24,355 bases of DNA from contig NZ_OFTT01000001.1 of NCBI RefSeq assembly GCF_900250075.1, forward strand, positions 1 through 24,355, in the 5' to 3' direction. Below, piece by piece: positions 1 to 7,554 of this stretch; position 1 is the first letter of the stretch; every line of letters starts with the position of its first letter. The position numbers and the translations under genes were made by a program. The notes beneath the pieces were generated by a model. The model searched no databases. It saw only the letters and a list, made by a program, of their open reading frames with translations, and was not told the DNA's origin. Origin of the DNA: Cupriavidus taiwanensis. Its GTDB lineage: Bacteria > Pseudomonadota > Gammaproteobacteria > Burkholderiales > Burkholderiaceae.

Positions 1-1479
1 AAGCCAGGAGTGGATGATTCCGTCGCCAGGTCGAAGGGAAACGCCGGAGCGCTCGGTCATGAACGAAGGCAATTCCTTTTGGACGCGGATGTCCGCCGGC
101 TTGGGATATGCAACCGTGTGACAGAACGACTGAAGTACCAGGTCAGCAGAAAAACCAAGGCATGCGAGATCCTTCAGTTCGTCGCGTGTGAGTGGGCCAG
201 TTGTATCGGGGGAGCCAACTGTAGAAATTTGGGGCTCGCAATAGGTGCCCGGGCTCACACCTTGCCCATCGGGCAAACCGCATGCACGTCCAACGATCTT
301 CTGCGCGAGGGAGAAGCCCACAGCCGCGGCGGGCGCTTCGGCGTGCTGCTGAAAGACCTCGGAGGGCGGTAGCTTCAAGTAGTTGCGCGCCTCAGCAGTG
401 AGGCGGCGGCCAAGAATCAGGTTAATTCGTCCACCTGCTCGCAACTCGTCGAGCAGCACTGGACTTTTCACCTGAAAAGGGGTCTCGTTTGCGCTTCCCT
501 CGACAACCAGCCTGCCAGCATATGGGTAGAGCGAAATCTTGTCGCCGGTTTGAAGTGCCGAAACGTCAAGCTCAATAGCAAGACAGCCCGAGTCTTGCAA
601 CGTATTGAAGAAGATTGGCGCAATGGTGTTGGCCAAACATACGCCACCGCTTCGTTTGTTCGGCTGAAAGGGTACGTCGTGCCCGATATACCAAAGGAGG
701 CTATTTGTGGCCGATTTGCGAGAAGAACCAGTACCCAGGACGTCACTGACAAATGCGATATCTCTGCCGCTAGTCCGACGGAGCTCCTCGATTTGTCGGG
801 TTGGGCCCCGCTGGCCGTCGTAATCTGGCGTTACACCTGGACGAGCGTTACGCAGCATGCTGAGCGCATGAAAGGGGACATCCGGTCTGCTCCACACTTC
901 TGTGGCTGGCGACAGGTCATCAGTAGTGATTTCGCCTTCCACTTTGAAGACTACCAGTTCAACCACCTGAGGTACTGCCGGCCTCGATGTGAACCACTCT
1001 GCTGCAGCCCAGCTCTTCAGCACTTCGCCTGCTCGAATGCTTCCAGCCTCTGCCTTCCGAGTCAGCAACTCGAAGTTGGCAAAGATCAGGATTGTTTTCC
1101 TTAGTGCCTCGACGGCCACATCACCGACTTCGTTATCGTCAAGGAGCGCAATTAGCGGTTCGACATTGAAGCCTCCCAGCATCGTGCCGAGCCTGAACGT
1201 CGCTCGCCGGCGCGACAGGGACGCTAGCTGGATCTCGCCCGTCGCTACGGAGGCGAGAAAGCGCGCTTTGATCGCGGCAGCCGGATCAACCCCTGGTGGC
1301 ACTTGATCAGTCAGCAACTCCACTCCTTCCTGCTCGGAGTCGGAGGGCATGCCGGCCAGCAATCCATTGACCAGTTCGGCGGTTTGCGCGGCCGTAAGGG
1401 GGAGCGGAGGCAAACCTGCTGCAGCGCGCTCAACCGCGCTCTTGCGGTACGTCTCCATCTCGTTGTGAACTGCTTTCAT
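1..1479 (-). CDS. acnB: Aconitate hydratase B, N-terminal part (runs off left edge)
   Basis: Reading the minus strand from an ATG at 1479 gives 493 uninterrupted codons to the window edge. The protein matches bacterial AcnB (about 860 residues) over its N-terminal half: an ETYRKSAVERAAAG start, VPPGVD, the HEAT-like domain, then the swivel-domain motifs TTDDLSPATE, GTGSSRKSATNSLLW and GGVCLANTIAPIFFNT, and finally GPLTRDELKDLACLGFSADL and GDGIIHSWL. AcnB interconverts citrate, cis-aconitate and isocitrate and also handles 2-methyl analogues in the cytoplasm. The iron-sulfur cysteines lie beyond the edge. An internal ATG at 1458 fits the Escherichia coli N-terminus better, and neither start has a strong ribosome binding site. 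The gene is divergent from a tricarboxylate receptor and a PrpF-like isomerase, so it may be a pathway-dedicated copy and not the housekeeping one (inference). Confidence 0.93.
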   Translation of the reverse strand, partial: MKAVHNEMETYRKSAVERAAAGLPPLPLTAAQTAELVNGLLAGMPSDSEQEGVELLTDQVPPGVDPAAAIKARFLASVATGEIQLASLSRRRATFRLGTMLGGFNVEPLIALLDDNEVGDVAVEALRKTILIFANFELLTRKAEAGSIRAGEVLKSWAAAEWFTSRPAVPQVVELVVFKVEGEITTDDLSPATEVWSRPDVPFHALSMLRNARPGVTPDYDGQRGPTRQIEELRRTSGRDIAFVSDVLGTGSSRKSATNSLLWYIGHDVPFQPNKRSGGVCLANTIAPIFFNTLQDSGCLAIELDVSALQTGDKISLYPYAGRLVVEGSANETPFQVKSPVLLDELRAGGRINLILGRRLTAEARNYLKLPPSEVFQQHAEAPAAAVGFSLAQKIVGRACGLPDGQGVSPGTYCEPQISTVGSPDTTGPLTRDELKDLACLGFSADLVLQSFCHTVAYPKPADIRVQKELPSFMTERSGVSLRPGDGIIHSWL

Positions 1480-1628
1480 GTCTTTATGTTGAAAAATAGC
1501 CACTCGAAGGATGCTGAACGCTTCGTAGCATCGTGGTTTACGCGGCCAAGCCAAAAAACTCGCGCCCATCTACTTTACTTTTGTCGTAAAAAAACGCAAG
1601 ATAAAACCAACCAAAACAGGAGGCAAGC
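1480..1628. promoter_or_regulatory. Divergent intergenic region between acnB and the Bug receptor gene
   Basis: This 149-bp gap must hold promoters for both directions. It is A+T-rich near the receptor gene, with an A7 run and GATAAA around 1600-1605. An imperfect inverted repeat, GATGCT (1510-1515) and AGCATC (1527-1532) with an inner ACG/CGT, lies on the acnB side and could be an operator. A strong Shine-Dalgarno, AGGAGG, sits just before the receptor ATG at 1629. No convincing -35/-10 pair was found, so promoter positions are not assigned. Confidence 0.4.
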
Positions 1629-2639
1629 ATGACAAGCAAGACATGGACGCGACGTCACTTTCTGGGCGCAATTTCTTCTGCGCCATTTGCCGGCACGGCC
1701 GGTGCGTCTTTTCTCGGCTTCAGTCCGAGCGTGAACGCCGCTGACGCGGCATGGCCGACAAAGCCCGTTCGTTTGATGGTCGGCTTCCCGCCAGGGGGCG
1801 GCGCAGACGCTATCGCGCGCCTCGTCGGGCGTAAATTGGAAGTGGAGTTGGGGCAGCCATTCGTAATCGATAATAAGAATGGAGCCACGGGCACGATCTG
1901 CTCCGCAGAGGTAGCGCGTTCAGCTCCAGACGGTTACACCCTGCAGGCTGCCCACGTCAGCTCAAATGCCATCGCGCCCATGTTGCTGGCCAAAGGGCGT
2001 TTCGACCCCATCAAGGATTTCACTCCGATCGGCCTAATCGGAATCACACCGCACGTTCTCGCGGTCAACAGCAAGAGTCACCTGCAGTCTCTGGACCAAC
2101 TTATCAAATACGCAAAAGCGAATCCGGGAAAGCTGACGTTCATGTCCGCCGGGGTCGGTAGCTCTCCGCAACTTGCTGGCGAAGAATTCAAGCGAAAAGC
2201 AGGCATTGACATGCTGCACGTTCCCTTCAAGGGTACGGGGGAGGCCCTCAATGCGCTGCTTGCTAATGAAGTCGACATGACGTTCAGCTCTACGGGCTCT
2301 GTCATGCAGCACGTTAAGACCGGTCGGCTCAAGGTGTTGGCGGTTTGTTCGCCAAAACGCTTGGCTTCAATGCCCAACCTGCCGGCTATCGCAGAGGTAT
2401 TGCCAGGCTACGAGGCATACACGTGGTACGGGTTGGCGGGGCCGGCAGGGTTGCCTACCCACGTCGTCGCCAAACTCGAGAAGGCCATGCAGAAGATCGT
2501 TCAGCAACCCGATTTCGTAAAGCGGATGGCCGATCTCGATGCAGAAGTAAAGCCTATGACGGCGGCACAGTTCAACGACTTCTGGCGAACCGAAGTGACC
2601 AAGTACCAAGCGCTGATTAAGCTGGCTAAGCTCGGCTAG
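1629..2639 (+). CDS. Bug-family tripartite tricarboxylate transporter receptor (TctC-like), Tat-exported
   Basis: The 336-residue product is a periplasmic solute-binding protein of the Bug/TctC family, which binds carboxylates for TTT transporters or acts as an orphan sensor. Residues 1-37 form a twin-arginine signal (TRRHFLG, a hydrophobic stretch, then VNAADA). The mature protein shows the family hallmarks WPTKPVRLMVGFPPGGGADAIAR, VIDNKNGATGTI, APDGYTL and MLHVPFKGTGEALNALL. ATG 1629 has an AGGAGG ribosome site. No TctA or TctB membrane subunit is in the window. It is followed 59 bp later by a PrpF-type isomerase, which points to an unsaturated tricarboxylate ligand (inference). Ligands of this family cannot be read from sequence. 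Confidence 0.93.
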   Translation: MTSKTWTRRHFLGAISSAPFAGTAGASFLGFSPSVNAADAAWPTKPVRLMVGFPPGGGADAIARLVGRKLEVELGQPFVIDNKNGATGTICSAEVARSAPDGYTLQAAHVSSNAIAPMLLAKGRFDPIKDFTPIGLIGITPHVLAVNSKSHLQSLDQLIKYAKANPGKLTFMSAGVGSSPQLAGEEFKRKAGIDMLHVPFKGTGEALNALLANEVDMTFSSTGSVMQHVKTGRLKVLAVCSPKRLASMPNLPAIAEVLPGYEAYTWYGLAGPAGLPTHVVAKLEKAMQKIVQQPDFVKRMADLDAEVKPMTAAQFNDFWRTEVTKYQALIKLAKLG

Positions 2640-2698
2640 CGCGAGGTTGCGACAGCCAGCCCCCACTTTTTTATTACAGTTTTATCCGGAGTAACGAC

Positions 2699-3859
2699 GT
2701 GGCTCAACGACGCATTCCCGCTGTTTACATGCGGGGTGGTACCAGTAAGGGCGTCTTTTTTCACGCTTACGACTTGCCGGCCGATCCTAGCCAGCGGGAT
2801 GCGATTTTGCTGCGTGTAGTCGGCAGCCCAGACGCGTATGAGAAGCACATCGATGGCATGGGCGGTGCGACATCGAGCACTAGCAAAGTTGTTCTGATCT
2901 CGAAATCCTCTCGCGGCGATTGCGATGTTGACTATCTGTATGGAGGGGTTTCCATTGAAAAGCCCGTCGTGGACTGGTCCGGCAACTGCGGAAATCTGAC
3001 GGCTGCAGTTGGTCCGTTTGCCATCAGTGAAAAGCTGGTGGAAGCACCGATCAACGGCACCGCCATGGTGCGCATCTGGCAAGCCAACCTGGGTCAGCGC
3101 ATCGTTGCTCACGTAGAAATGCGCGACGGTGAAGTGGTGGAGGATGGCACGTTTGAGCTGGACGGTGTTGCTTTCCCTGGTTCCGAAATCGAACTCGAGT
3201 TCCTTAACCCGACCGGCGATGCCGGCAAGATGTTGCCAACAGGCGCCCCAGTCGATCGCCTTGAGGTGCCGGGTGTGGGACTCATTGACGCGACGCTGAT
3301 AAACGCTGGGAACCCAACAATCTTTGTTCGCGCAGAGGCCTTGGGTCTGAGCGGCATCGAGATGCAAGTCGACGTTAACGGGGACAGTGATCTTCTCGCT
3401 CGTGCTGAAGCTATTCGCGCCCATGCTGCCGTGAAGATGGGGCTTGCATCATCCGCCGAAGAGGCCACTACCGCTCGGCCGCACACCCCGAAGCTCGCCT
3501 ATGTCTCGCCGCCCGCCGAGTACACCGCGTCCAACGGAAAAGTTGTGTCTACAGGGCAAATCGATATCGTGGCTCGTATCTTTTCCATGGGCCTGCTTCA
3601 TCATGCGATGACAGGGACTGGAGCCGTGGCCATTGCTGCGGCGGGTTCGGTGCCAGGGACTGTGGTCAGCACTCTTCTCGGGGACACTCGGGTAAGGAAG
3701 GTTCGATTTGGTCACCCATCAGGAACTCTGACTGTCGGCGCTGAAGTTGCAAATAAGGTCGACACCTGGACGGTCAGCAAGGTAACGATGAGTCGAAGTG
3801 CGCGTCGTCTCATGGATGGCCACGTCTACGTCCCGCAAGTGTCCTCCGGGAATAGCTGA
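2699..3859 (+). CDS. PrpF-family aconitate/oxalomesaconate isomerase
   Basis: This 386-residue protein belongs to the PrpF family (diaminopimelate-epimerase fold), whose members move a proton to isomerise unsaturated polycarboxylates: 2-methylaconitate (PrpF), 4-oxalomesaconate (GalD) or methylitaconate (Mii). Visible motifs are MRGGTSKG (11-18), MGGATSSTSK with Lys63, WSGNCGN with Cys97, AGNPTIFV, and MTGTGAVAIAAA near the C-terminus. Length is normal. The start is GTG at 2699, with GGAG at 2687-2690. In classic propionate operons prpF sits with acnD, but here an acnB lies divergently two genes away and a tricarboxylate receptor is directly upstream. That makes a trans-to-cis aconitate type isomerase attractive, but the substrate is inferred from context only. 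A GalD-like role is the main alternative. Confidence 0.88.
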   Translation: MAQRRIPAVYMRGGTSKGVFFHAYDLPADPSQRDAILLRVVGSPDAYEKHIDGMGGATSSTSKVVLISKSSRGDCDVDYLYGGVSIEKPVVDWSGNCGNLTAAVGPFAISEKLVEAPINGTAMVRIWQANLGQRIVAHVEMRDGEVVEDGTFELDGVAFPGSEIELEFLNPTGDAGKMLPTGAPVDRLEVPGVGLIDATLINAGNPTIFVRAEALGLSGIEMQVDVNGDSDLLARAEAIRAHAAVKMGLASSAEEATTARPHTPKLAYVSPPAEYTASNGKVVSTGQIDIVARIFSMGLLHHAMTGTGAVAIAAAGSVPGTVVSTLLGDTRVRKVRFGHPSGTLTVGAEVANKVDTWTVSKVTMSRSARRLMDGHVYVPQVSSGNS

Positions 3860-3910
3860 AGTGCTGTCTTTGGCTGGCCACGGAGCCTGCCTTCACCTGG
3901 AAAACTACCG

Positions 3911-4651
3911 ATGAGCAATCTCGAGATCATCGCGAACGACTTGGCGCCGACAGGGAAGCTTCGTGCTTCCATAAATCTCGGAAATCCCCTATTGGCGGCG
4001 GTGGATGCGCCGAGCGGGGCATTGAAGGGCATAAGCATTGACTTGAGCAACGAACTGGCGGCGCGACTCGGTTTGACGGTCGAGTTTCTCGCTTTCGACG
4101 CAGCAGCGAAGTCAGTGAGCGCAGTCAGGAACGAAGAAGCGGATGTCGGCTTCTTCGCAATAGATCCTGATCGCGGTGAGGGCATAGCATTTAGCGCACC
4201 TTATGTCGTCATTCAGGGTAGCTACCTTGTCACGGTCGATTCTCCCTTGACTGCGAACGAGCAAGTGGATGTGGAGGGCTGCAGGGTCGTCGTGGGTCTT
4301 GGGAGTGCATATGACCTGTTCCTGACGAGGGAGCTTCAGTACGCGTCGATCGAGCGAGCCCCGACCTCGCCCGCAGTGGTCGAGACCTTCTTGCAGACCG
4401 ATGCTGACGTGGCCGCCGGTGTCAGACAACAGCTTGAAGCCGATGCCTTGCGCTTCCCGAATCTGCGACTACTTCCGGGGAGCTTTATGCAAATTCAGCA
4501 GGCAACCGGCATTCCCGCGAGCAGGTCTGCGGGCACCCTGAGATTTCTCAGGGATTTCATCGAAGAAATGAAGGCGAGTGGAAAGGTTGCTGCCTTCATG
4601 CGGAACCACAATGTCGCGGGGGCTACGGTGGCGCCGGCGACGGCCGCTTAA
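3911..4651 (+). CDS. Solute-binding-protein-fold protein (SBP_bac_3) without signal peptide
   Basis: The 246-residue product resembles family-3 extracellular solute-binding proteins: TGKLRASINLGNPLL at the start, GISIDLSNELAARLGL (about 37-52), the ADVGFFAIDPDRGEGIAFSAP signature (about 76-96) and a second lobe with GLGSAYDLFLTREL. It has no signal peptide: the N-terminus MSNLEIIANDLAPTG is polar and the domain begins within about 15 residues, so the protein is probably cytoplasmic. It lies 51 bp downstream of the PrpF-like gene with no strong ribosome site (CTGGAAAA upstream). No ABC permease or ATPase is nearby. Some proteins of this fold are enzymes (cyclohexadienyl dehydratase, for example), so an isomerase, hydratase or ligand-sensing role in the tricarboxylate set is possible. 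The true function is unknown. Confidence 0.82.
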   Translation: MSNLEIIANDLAPTGKLRASINLGNPLLAAVDAPSGALKGISIDLSNELAARLGLTVEFLAFDAAAKSVSAVRNEEADVGFFAIDPDRGEGIAFSAPYVVIQGSYLVTVDSPLTANEQVDVEGCRVVVGLGSAYDLFLTRELQYASIERAPTSPAVVETFLQTDADVAAGVRQQLEADALRFPNLRLLPGSFMQIQQATGIPASRSAGTLRFLRDFIEEMKASGKVAAFMRNHNVAGATVAPATAA

Positions 4652-4965
4652 CTGCGCCAGTATCAGGCTGGCAAGCGGACCCGACGGTGCCCTTGCCAGC
4701 GATTTCTCAGTAAGCGTCTGTAGTCCGGCCAGGCATTCCCTCAGGGTGTTTCTAATTAGACGTTCGCTAGGCCGCCGGACAGCTCTCGTCCCTTTCCCAC
4801 CAGTCTTTGACTCCTCGAGCCGCCTGTTCTCGGTGCGCTTGGAGTCCGTTCGTCCCCATTCCACAACAACGGCGAAAATGTGGATGCAGGGAGAATTGGC
4901 AGTTGGTTTTGCGACTCTGGCGTGCGCAGCCCGGTTGTTCAAGAGATCTATTCGGATCACTTCCA

Positions 4966-5006
4966 TTGTACTATGCGTTGACACAGTACAAAAACTTGTC
5001 GATACT
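4966..5006 (+). promoter_or_regulatory. Sigma-70 promoter overlapped by an inverted-repeat operator
   Basis: A -35 box TTGACA (4978-4983) is separated by 17 bp from a -10 box GATACT (5001-5006), which is near-ideal for a sigma-70 promoter. The arms TTGTACT (4966-4972) and AGTACAA (4985-4991) form a perfect 7-bp inverted repeat with a 12-bp centre and cover the -35 box. That is where a repressor would act. The promoter points at the amidohydrolase-otnK-otnC operon, giving a leader of about 330 nt. The GntR/FCD regulator at 14899 is a candidate binder (inference). Confidence 0.6.
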
Positions 5007-5103
5007 TCTTCATGGTTTCGCTGTCCGGGATGCAGTCTTCTTGAAGGTGCCCGCCAGAGGTCTCACCAGATGTGATTCGGTCCGCTACTGACGGGGTGGG
5101 TGC

Positions 5104-5232
5104 GTGCCACAACGCATTCGTACGATTGGGCGCTGGGTTGCATTGGGCGGCTTCCTGGCATTGAGCGGCATCATTGTGATTCTCGTATGGAGAATGATCC
5201 CGCCGTCGACTCCGAAGATGGCGATCGCCTGA
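5104..5232 (+). pseudogene. Short ORF with one transmembrane segment, possible remnant of a transporter receptor
   Basis: From a GTG at 5104 a 42-codon frame encodes a basic N-terminus (PQRIRTIGRW), a hydrophobic helix (VALGGFLALSGIIVILVW) and a proline-rich tail ending PPSTPKMAIA before TGA. The layout resembles the membrane anchor that precedes the PP-x-MATG segment of TAXI-type TRAP receptor proteins, but nothing after the stop continues that family in any frame I read. It may be a truncated remnant, or a small membrane protein in the operon leader. Recognition is weak. Confidence 0.35.
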
Positions 5233-5341
5233 GCCGCTGCAACGCGAGGGGATGCGCGCTATCCCGATATGTATTTTGCGGACTCATAGATCGATGTAGT
5301 GGCATGAGGCCGCCGAATTCTCGAGTAACTGGTGTGTAGGC

Positions 5342-6262
5342 ATGGACAGCAATCGCAAGATAGTGTCGACGGCAGGAGAGATGGAAGACGCGGGAGTGGT
5401 GTTGCCCCTCAATGCCGTGGATTGCCATGTCCACGTTTTCGACCCTGCGCGCTTTCCATACAGCGTGCCGCGCAAGTACACGCCAGCTGCGGCAACCGTC
5501 GAGGACTTGGGGCGCTTTCACGCGTCACTCGGTATTCGCCGCACCGTGCTCGTCCAACCTAGCGTGTATGGGACTGACAACCGGTGCTTGGTGGATGCGC
5601 TGAAGACGCTGGGGGATAGCGCTCGAGGTATCGCAGTTCTACCGGACGACGTGTCCAGAGCCGAGCTTGATGAGCTTAATGGAGCGGGAGTCCGGGGAAT
5701 TCGCATTAACGTACAAGTGAACGGCGCGCATGAGGCTGCGCACGCTCGCCGCGTAGTTGACCGAGCACTTACCCTGCTAGAGGACACGTGGTGGTGCCTG
5801 CAGATCTTCGCTGGCTACCAGATTCTCTTGAGCGTGGCCGACCTGATTGAGCAGTCGACGGTTCCAGTTATCCTGGACCACTTTGGGATGGCGCCCGTGG
5901 GGTGCCAGGAAAGGCCGCAAGAGTTTGCAGCCTTTCTACGCCTTCTTAGTCTTCCCAACGTCCACGTCAAATGTTCGGGCCCCCACCAGATTTCGCGATC
6001 CGGGCCCGAATACCAAGACGTGGCCCCTATCGCCACCGAATGCTTCCGGGCTGGGGCAGGGCGCGCAATCTGGGGCAGCGACTGGCCGCACACCGGCGGA
6101 ACCACGCGCTCGGCCAACTACAACTGGATGGACGTTGAATCGTTCCGTTATGAAGACGATGCGAAGAACCTTCGCTCGGCTCGACTCTGGGCCGGTGAAA
6201 ATGAGTTCACCAACGTCATGTCTGTCAACCCGGTGCACCTCTTCGGATTCGCTCAATACTGA
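5342..6262 (+). CDS. LigI-like amidohydrolase (COG3618 lactonase family), copy 1
   Basis: The 306-residue protein is an amidohydrolase-superfamily TIM barrel related to 2-pyrone-4,6-dicarboxylate hydrolase and sugar-lactone hydrolases or isomerases. Motifs: HxH in DCHVHVFD (His29, His31), RRTVLVQPSVYGTDN, GVRGIRINV, VPVILDHFGM and the barrel-end aspartate in WGSDWPHTG. This subfamily usually opens lactones. No signal peptide is seen. Its ATG lies behind a weak GTAGG. It is the first full gene of an operon, 32 bp before otnK, so a lactone of a C4 sugar acid is a reasonable substrate (inference). It resembles the amidohydrolase at 13572 throughout (YTP, VEDL, VLVQPSVYG.DN, SDWPHT), so the two are paralogues. 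Confidence 0.85.
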   Translation: MDSNRKIVSTAGEMEDAGVVLPLNAVDCHVHVFDPARFPYSVPRKYTPAAATVEDLGRFHASLGIRRTVLVQPSVYGTDNRCLVDALKTLGDSARGIAVLPDDVSRAELDELNGAGVRGIRINVQVNGAHEAAHARRVVDRALTLLEDTWWCLQIFAGYQILLSVADLIEQSTVPVILDHFGMAPVGCQERPQEFAAFLRLLSLPNVHVKCSGPHQISRSGPEYQDVAPIATECFRAGAGRAIWGSDWPHTGGTTRSANYNWMDVESFRYEDDAKNLRSARLWAGENEFTNVMSVNPVHLFGFAQY

Positions 6263-6294
6263 GCGCCCGATGTGCCATTCACAAAGGAATCAAA

Positions 6295-7554
6295 GTGTCC
6301 AAGCCGCTATTGGGAATCATTGCCGACGACTTCACCGGCGGCACCGATATCGCCAGCATGCTCGCGAAAGAGGGCATGCGCACTGTGCAGACAATCGGTA
6401 TTCCTCAGCAGCCTGTATCGGATGTCGATGCCATCGTCGTGGCTTTGAAGACGCGCACAAGCCCGGCCCAGGACGCTGTGAAAGAGTCTCTCGAAGCTGT
6501 TCGCTGGTTGCGCCAAGTAGGGTGCAAGCAGTTCTACTTTAAGTATTGCTCCACCTTCGACTCGACGCTGAAGGGGAACATTGGCCCGGTTATCGACGCC
6601 CTCATGGAGGAGTTGGGCGCTGATTTCACCATTGTGTGTCCCGCGCTCCCGGAAAACGGTCGCACGGTGTACAAGGGGAACCTCTTCGTCGGCGATGTAT
6701 TGCTCAGCGAATCCGGGATGCGTCACCACCCGCTGACGCCGATGACGGATTCCAATCTGGTCCGACTGCTCGCGCCTCAGACGACGAAGACGGTGGGTCT
6801 TGTCGTCAGGGAAACCGTTGTGCAACGGCCGGAACAAATTGAAGACGCGTTTGCGAAGCTGAAGAGCAGTGGCGTCCAAATTGCGGTTGTCGATGCCACG
6901 GAAAACGCCGACCTGTACCGCATTGGTGAAGCATCGGCTGACTTGGCTCTTCTCACCGGCGGATCGGGCCTGGCGCTCGGACTCCCGCAGAACTACCGCA
7001 GGGCTGGCTTGCTTCGTAGTGAGACTTCCGCTTCGACGTTGGCAACCACGGATGGCAAGCTTGTCCTGCTGTCAGGTAGCTGCTCGGTGGCAACCAATGG
7101 CCAGGTCGAGCAATGGCTTCAGGCCCGCCCAGGCTTCAAGGTGGACCCGCTAGCAATTCACCGAGGCGAAGACGTGGCAGGAGAAGCAGTCTCATGGGTG
7201 CTCAACCAGACCGAGCCTGCTCTCGTGTACGCCAGTGCGCGACCCGACGAGGTAGCGGCAGTTCAAGCAGAGTTGGGTGTCGACGCTGCCGGGAAGTTGG
7301 TGGAAGGCGTGCTGTCGGCCATCGCCGCAGCCCTCAAGGGAAAAGGCTACAACAAGTTCATCGTTGCCGGCGGTGAAACGTCGGGTGCGGTGGTCAAGGC
7401 TTTGAACGTCCAGGGACTTCGTATCGGTGAATCTATCGCGCCGGGGGTGCCCTGGACTCAGTCGCTTGACGAGCGACCGCTGTCGCTTGCATTGAAGTCT
7501 GGCAACTTCGGCAGCGTCAAGTTCTTCGAGGAGGCGACGGCCGCATGTCCCTGA
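6295..7554 (+). CDS. otnK: 3-oxo-tetronate kinase (DUF1537 family)
   Basis: This 419-residue protein has the DUF1537 four-carbon acid sugar kinase architecture. The N-terminal substrate domain shows GIIADDFTGGTDIASMLA, YFKYCSTFDSTLKGNIGPV and VCPALPENGRTVYKGNLFV. The C-terminal nucleotide domain shows LLSGSCSVATNGQV and FIVAGGETSGAVV. OtnK phosphorylates 3-oxo-tetronate to its 4-phosphate using ATP. The start is GTG at 6295 with AAAGGAA upstream. It overlaps otnC by 10 bp, the usual partner, which strongly supports this assignment over the threonate kinase (DtnK) branch, whose partner is PdxA2. The usual OtnI isomerase and LtnD/DenD dehydrogenases are absent from the window. Confidence 0.92.
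   Translation: MSKPLLGIIADDFTGGTDIASMLAKEGMRTVQTIGIPQQPVSDVDAIVVALKTRTSPAQDAVKESLEAVRWLRQVGCKQFYFKYCSTFDSTLKGNIGPVIDALMEELGADFTIVCPALPENGRTVYKGNLFVGDVLLSESGMRHHPLTPMTDSNLVRLLAPQTTKTVGLVVRETVVQRPEQIEDAFAKLKSSGVQIAVVDATENADLYRIGEASADLALLTGGSGLALGLPQNYRRAGLLRSETSASTLATTDGKLVLLSGSCSVATNGQVEQWLQARPGFKVDPLAIHRGEDVAGEAVSWVLNQTEPALVYASARPDEVAAVQAELGVDAAGKLVEGVLSAIAAALKGKGYNKFIVAGGETSGAVVKALNVQGLRIGESIAPGVPWTQSLDERPLSLALKSGNFGSVKFFEEATAACP

Larger units (their letters stand above)
4652..5341. other. Mostly non-coding 690-bp stretch with promoter and a small membrane ORF
   Basis: No convincing full gene is present between the SBP-like gene and the amidohydrolase. Open frames on both strands show no recognisable motifs. 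Two things stand out: a promoter with an inverted repeat near 4966-5006 and a short ORF with one membrane segment at 5104-5232, both listed separately. The region may be decayed transporter DNA, which would explain the isolated membrane segment (inference). Confidence 0.5.

Noticed and set aside
10..1632. Several plus-strand ORFs in the first 1.6 kb
   Set aside because: They are antisense to a continuous minus-strand AcnB frame with family-specific motifs along its whole length.
4469..5075. ORFs of about 165-171 codons on both strands around 4469-5075
   Set aside because: They overlap the 3' end of the SBP-like gene or the promoter region, show no motifs and have no ribosome sites. They look like chance frames in G+C-rich DNA.
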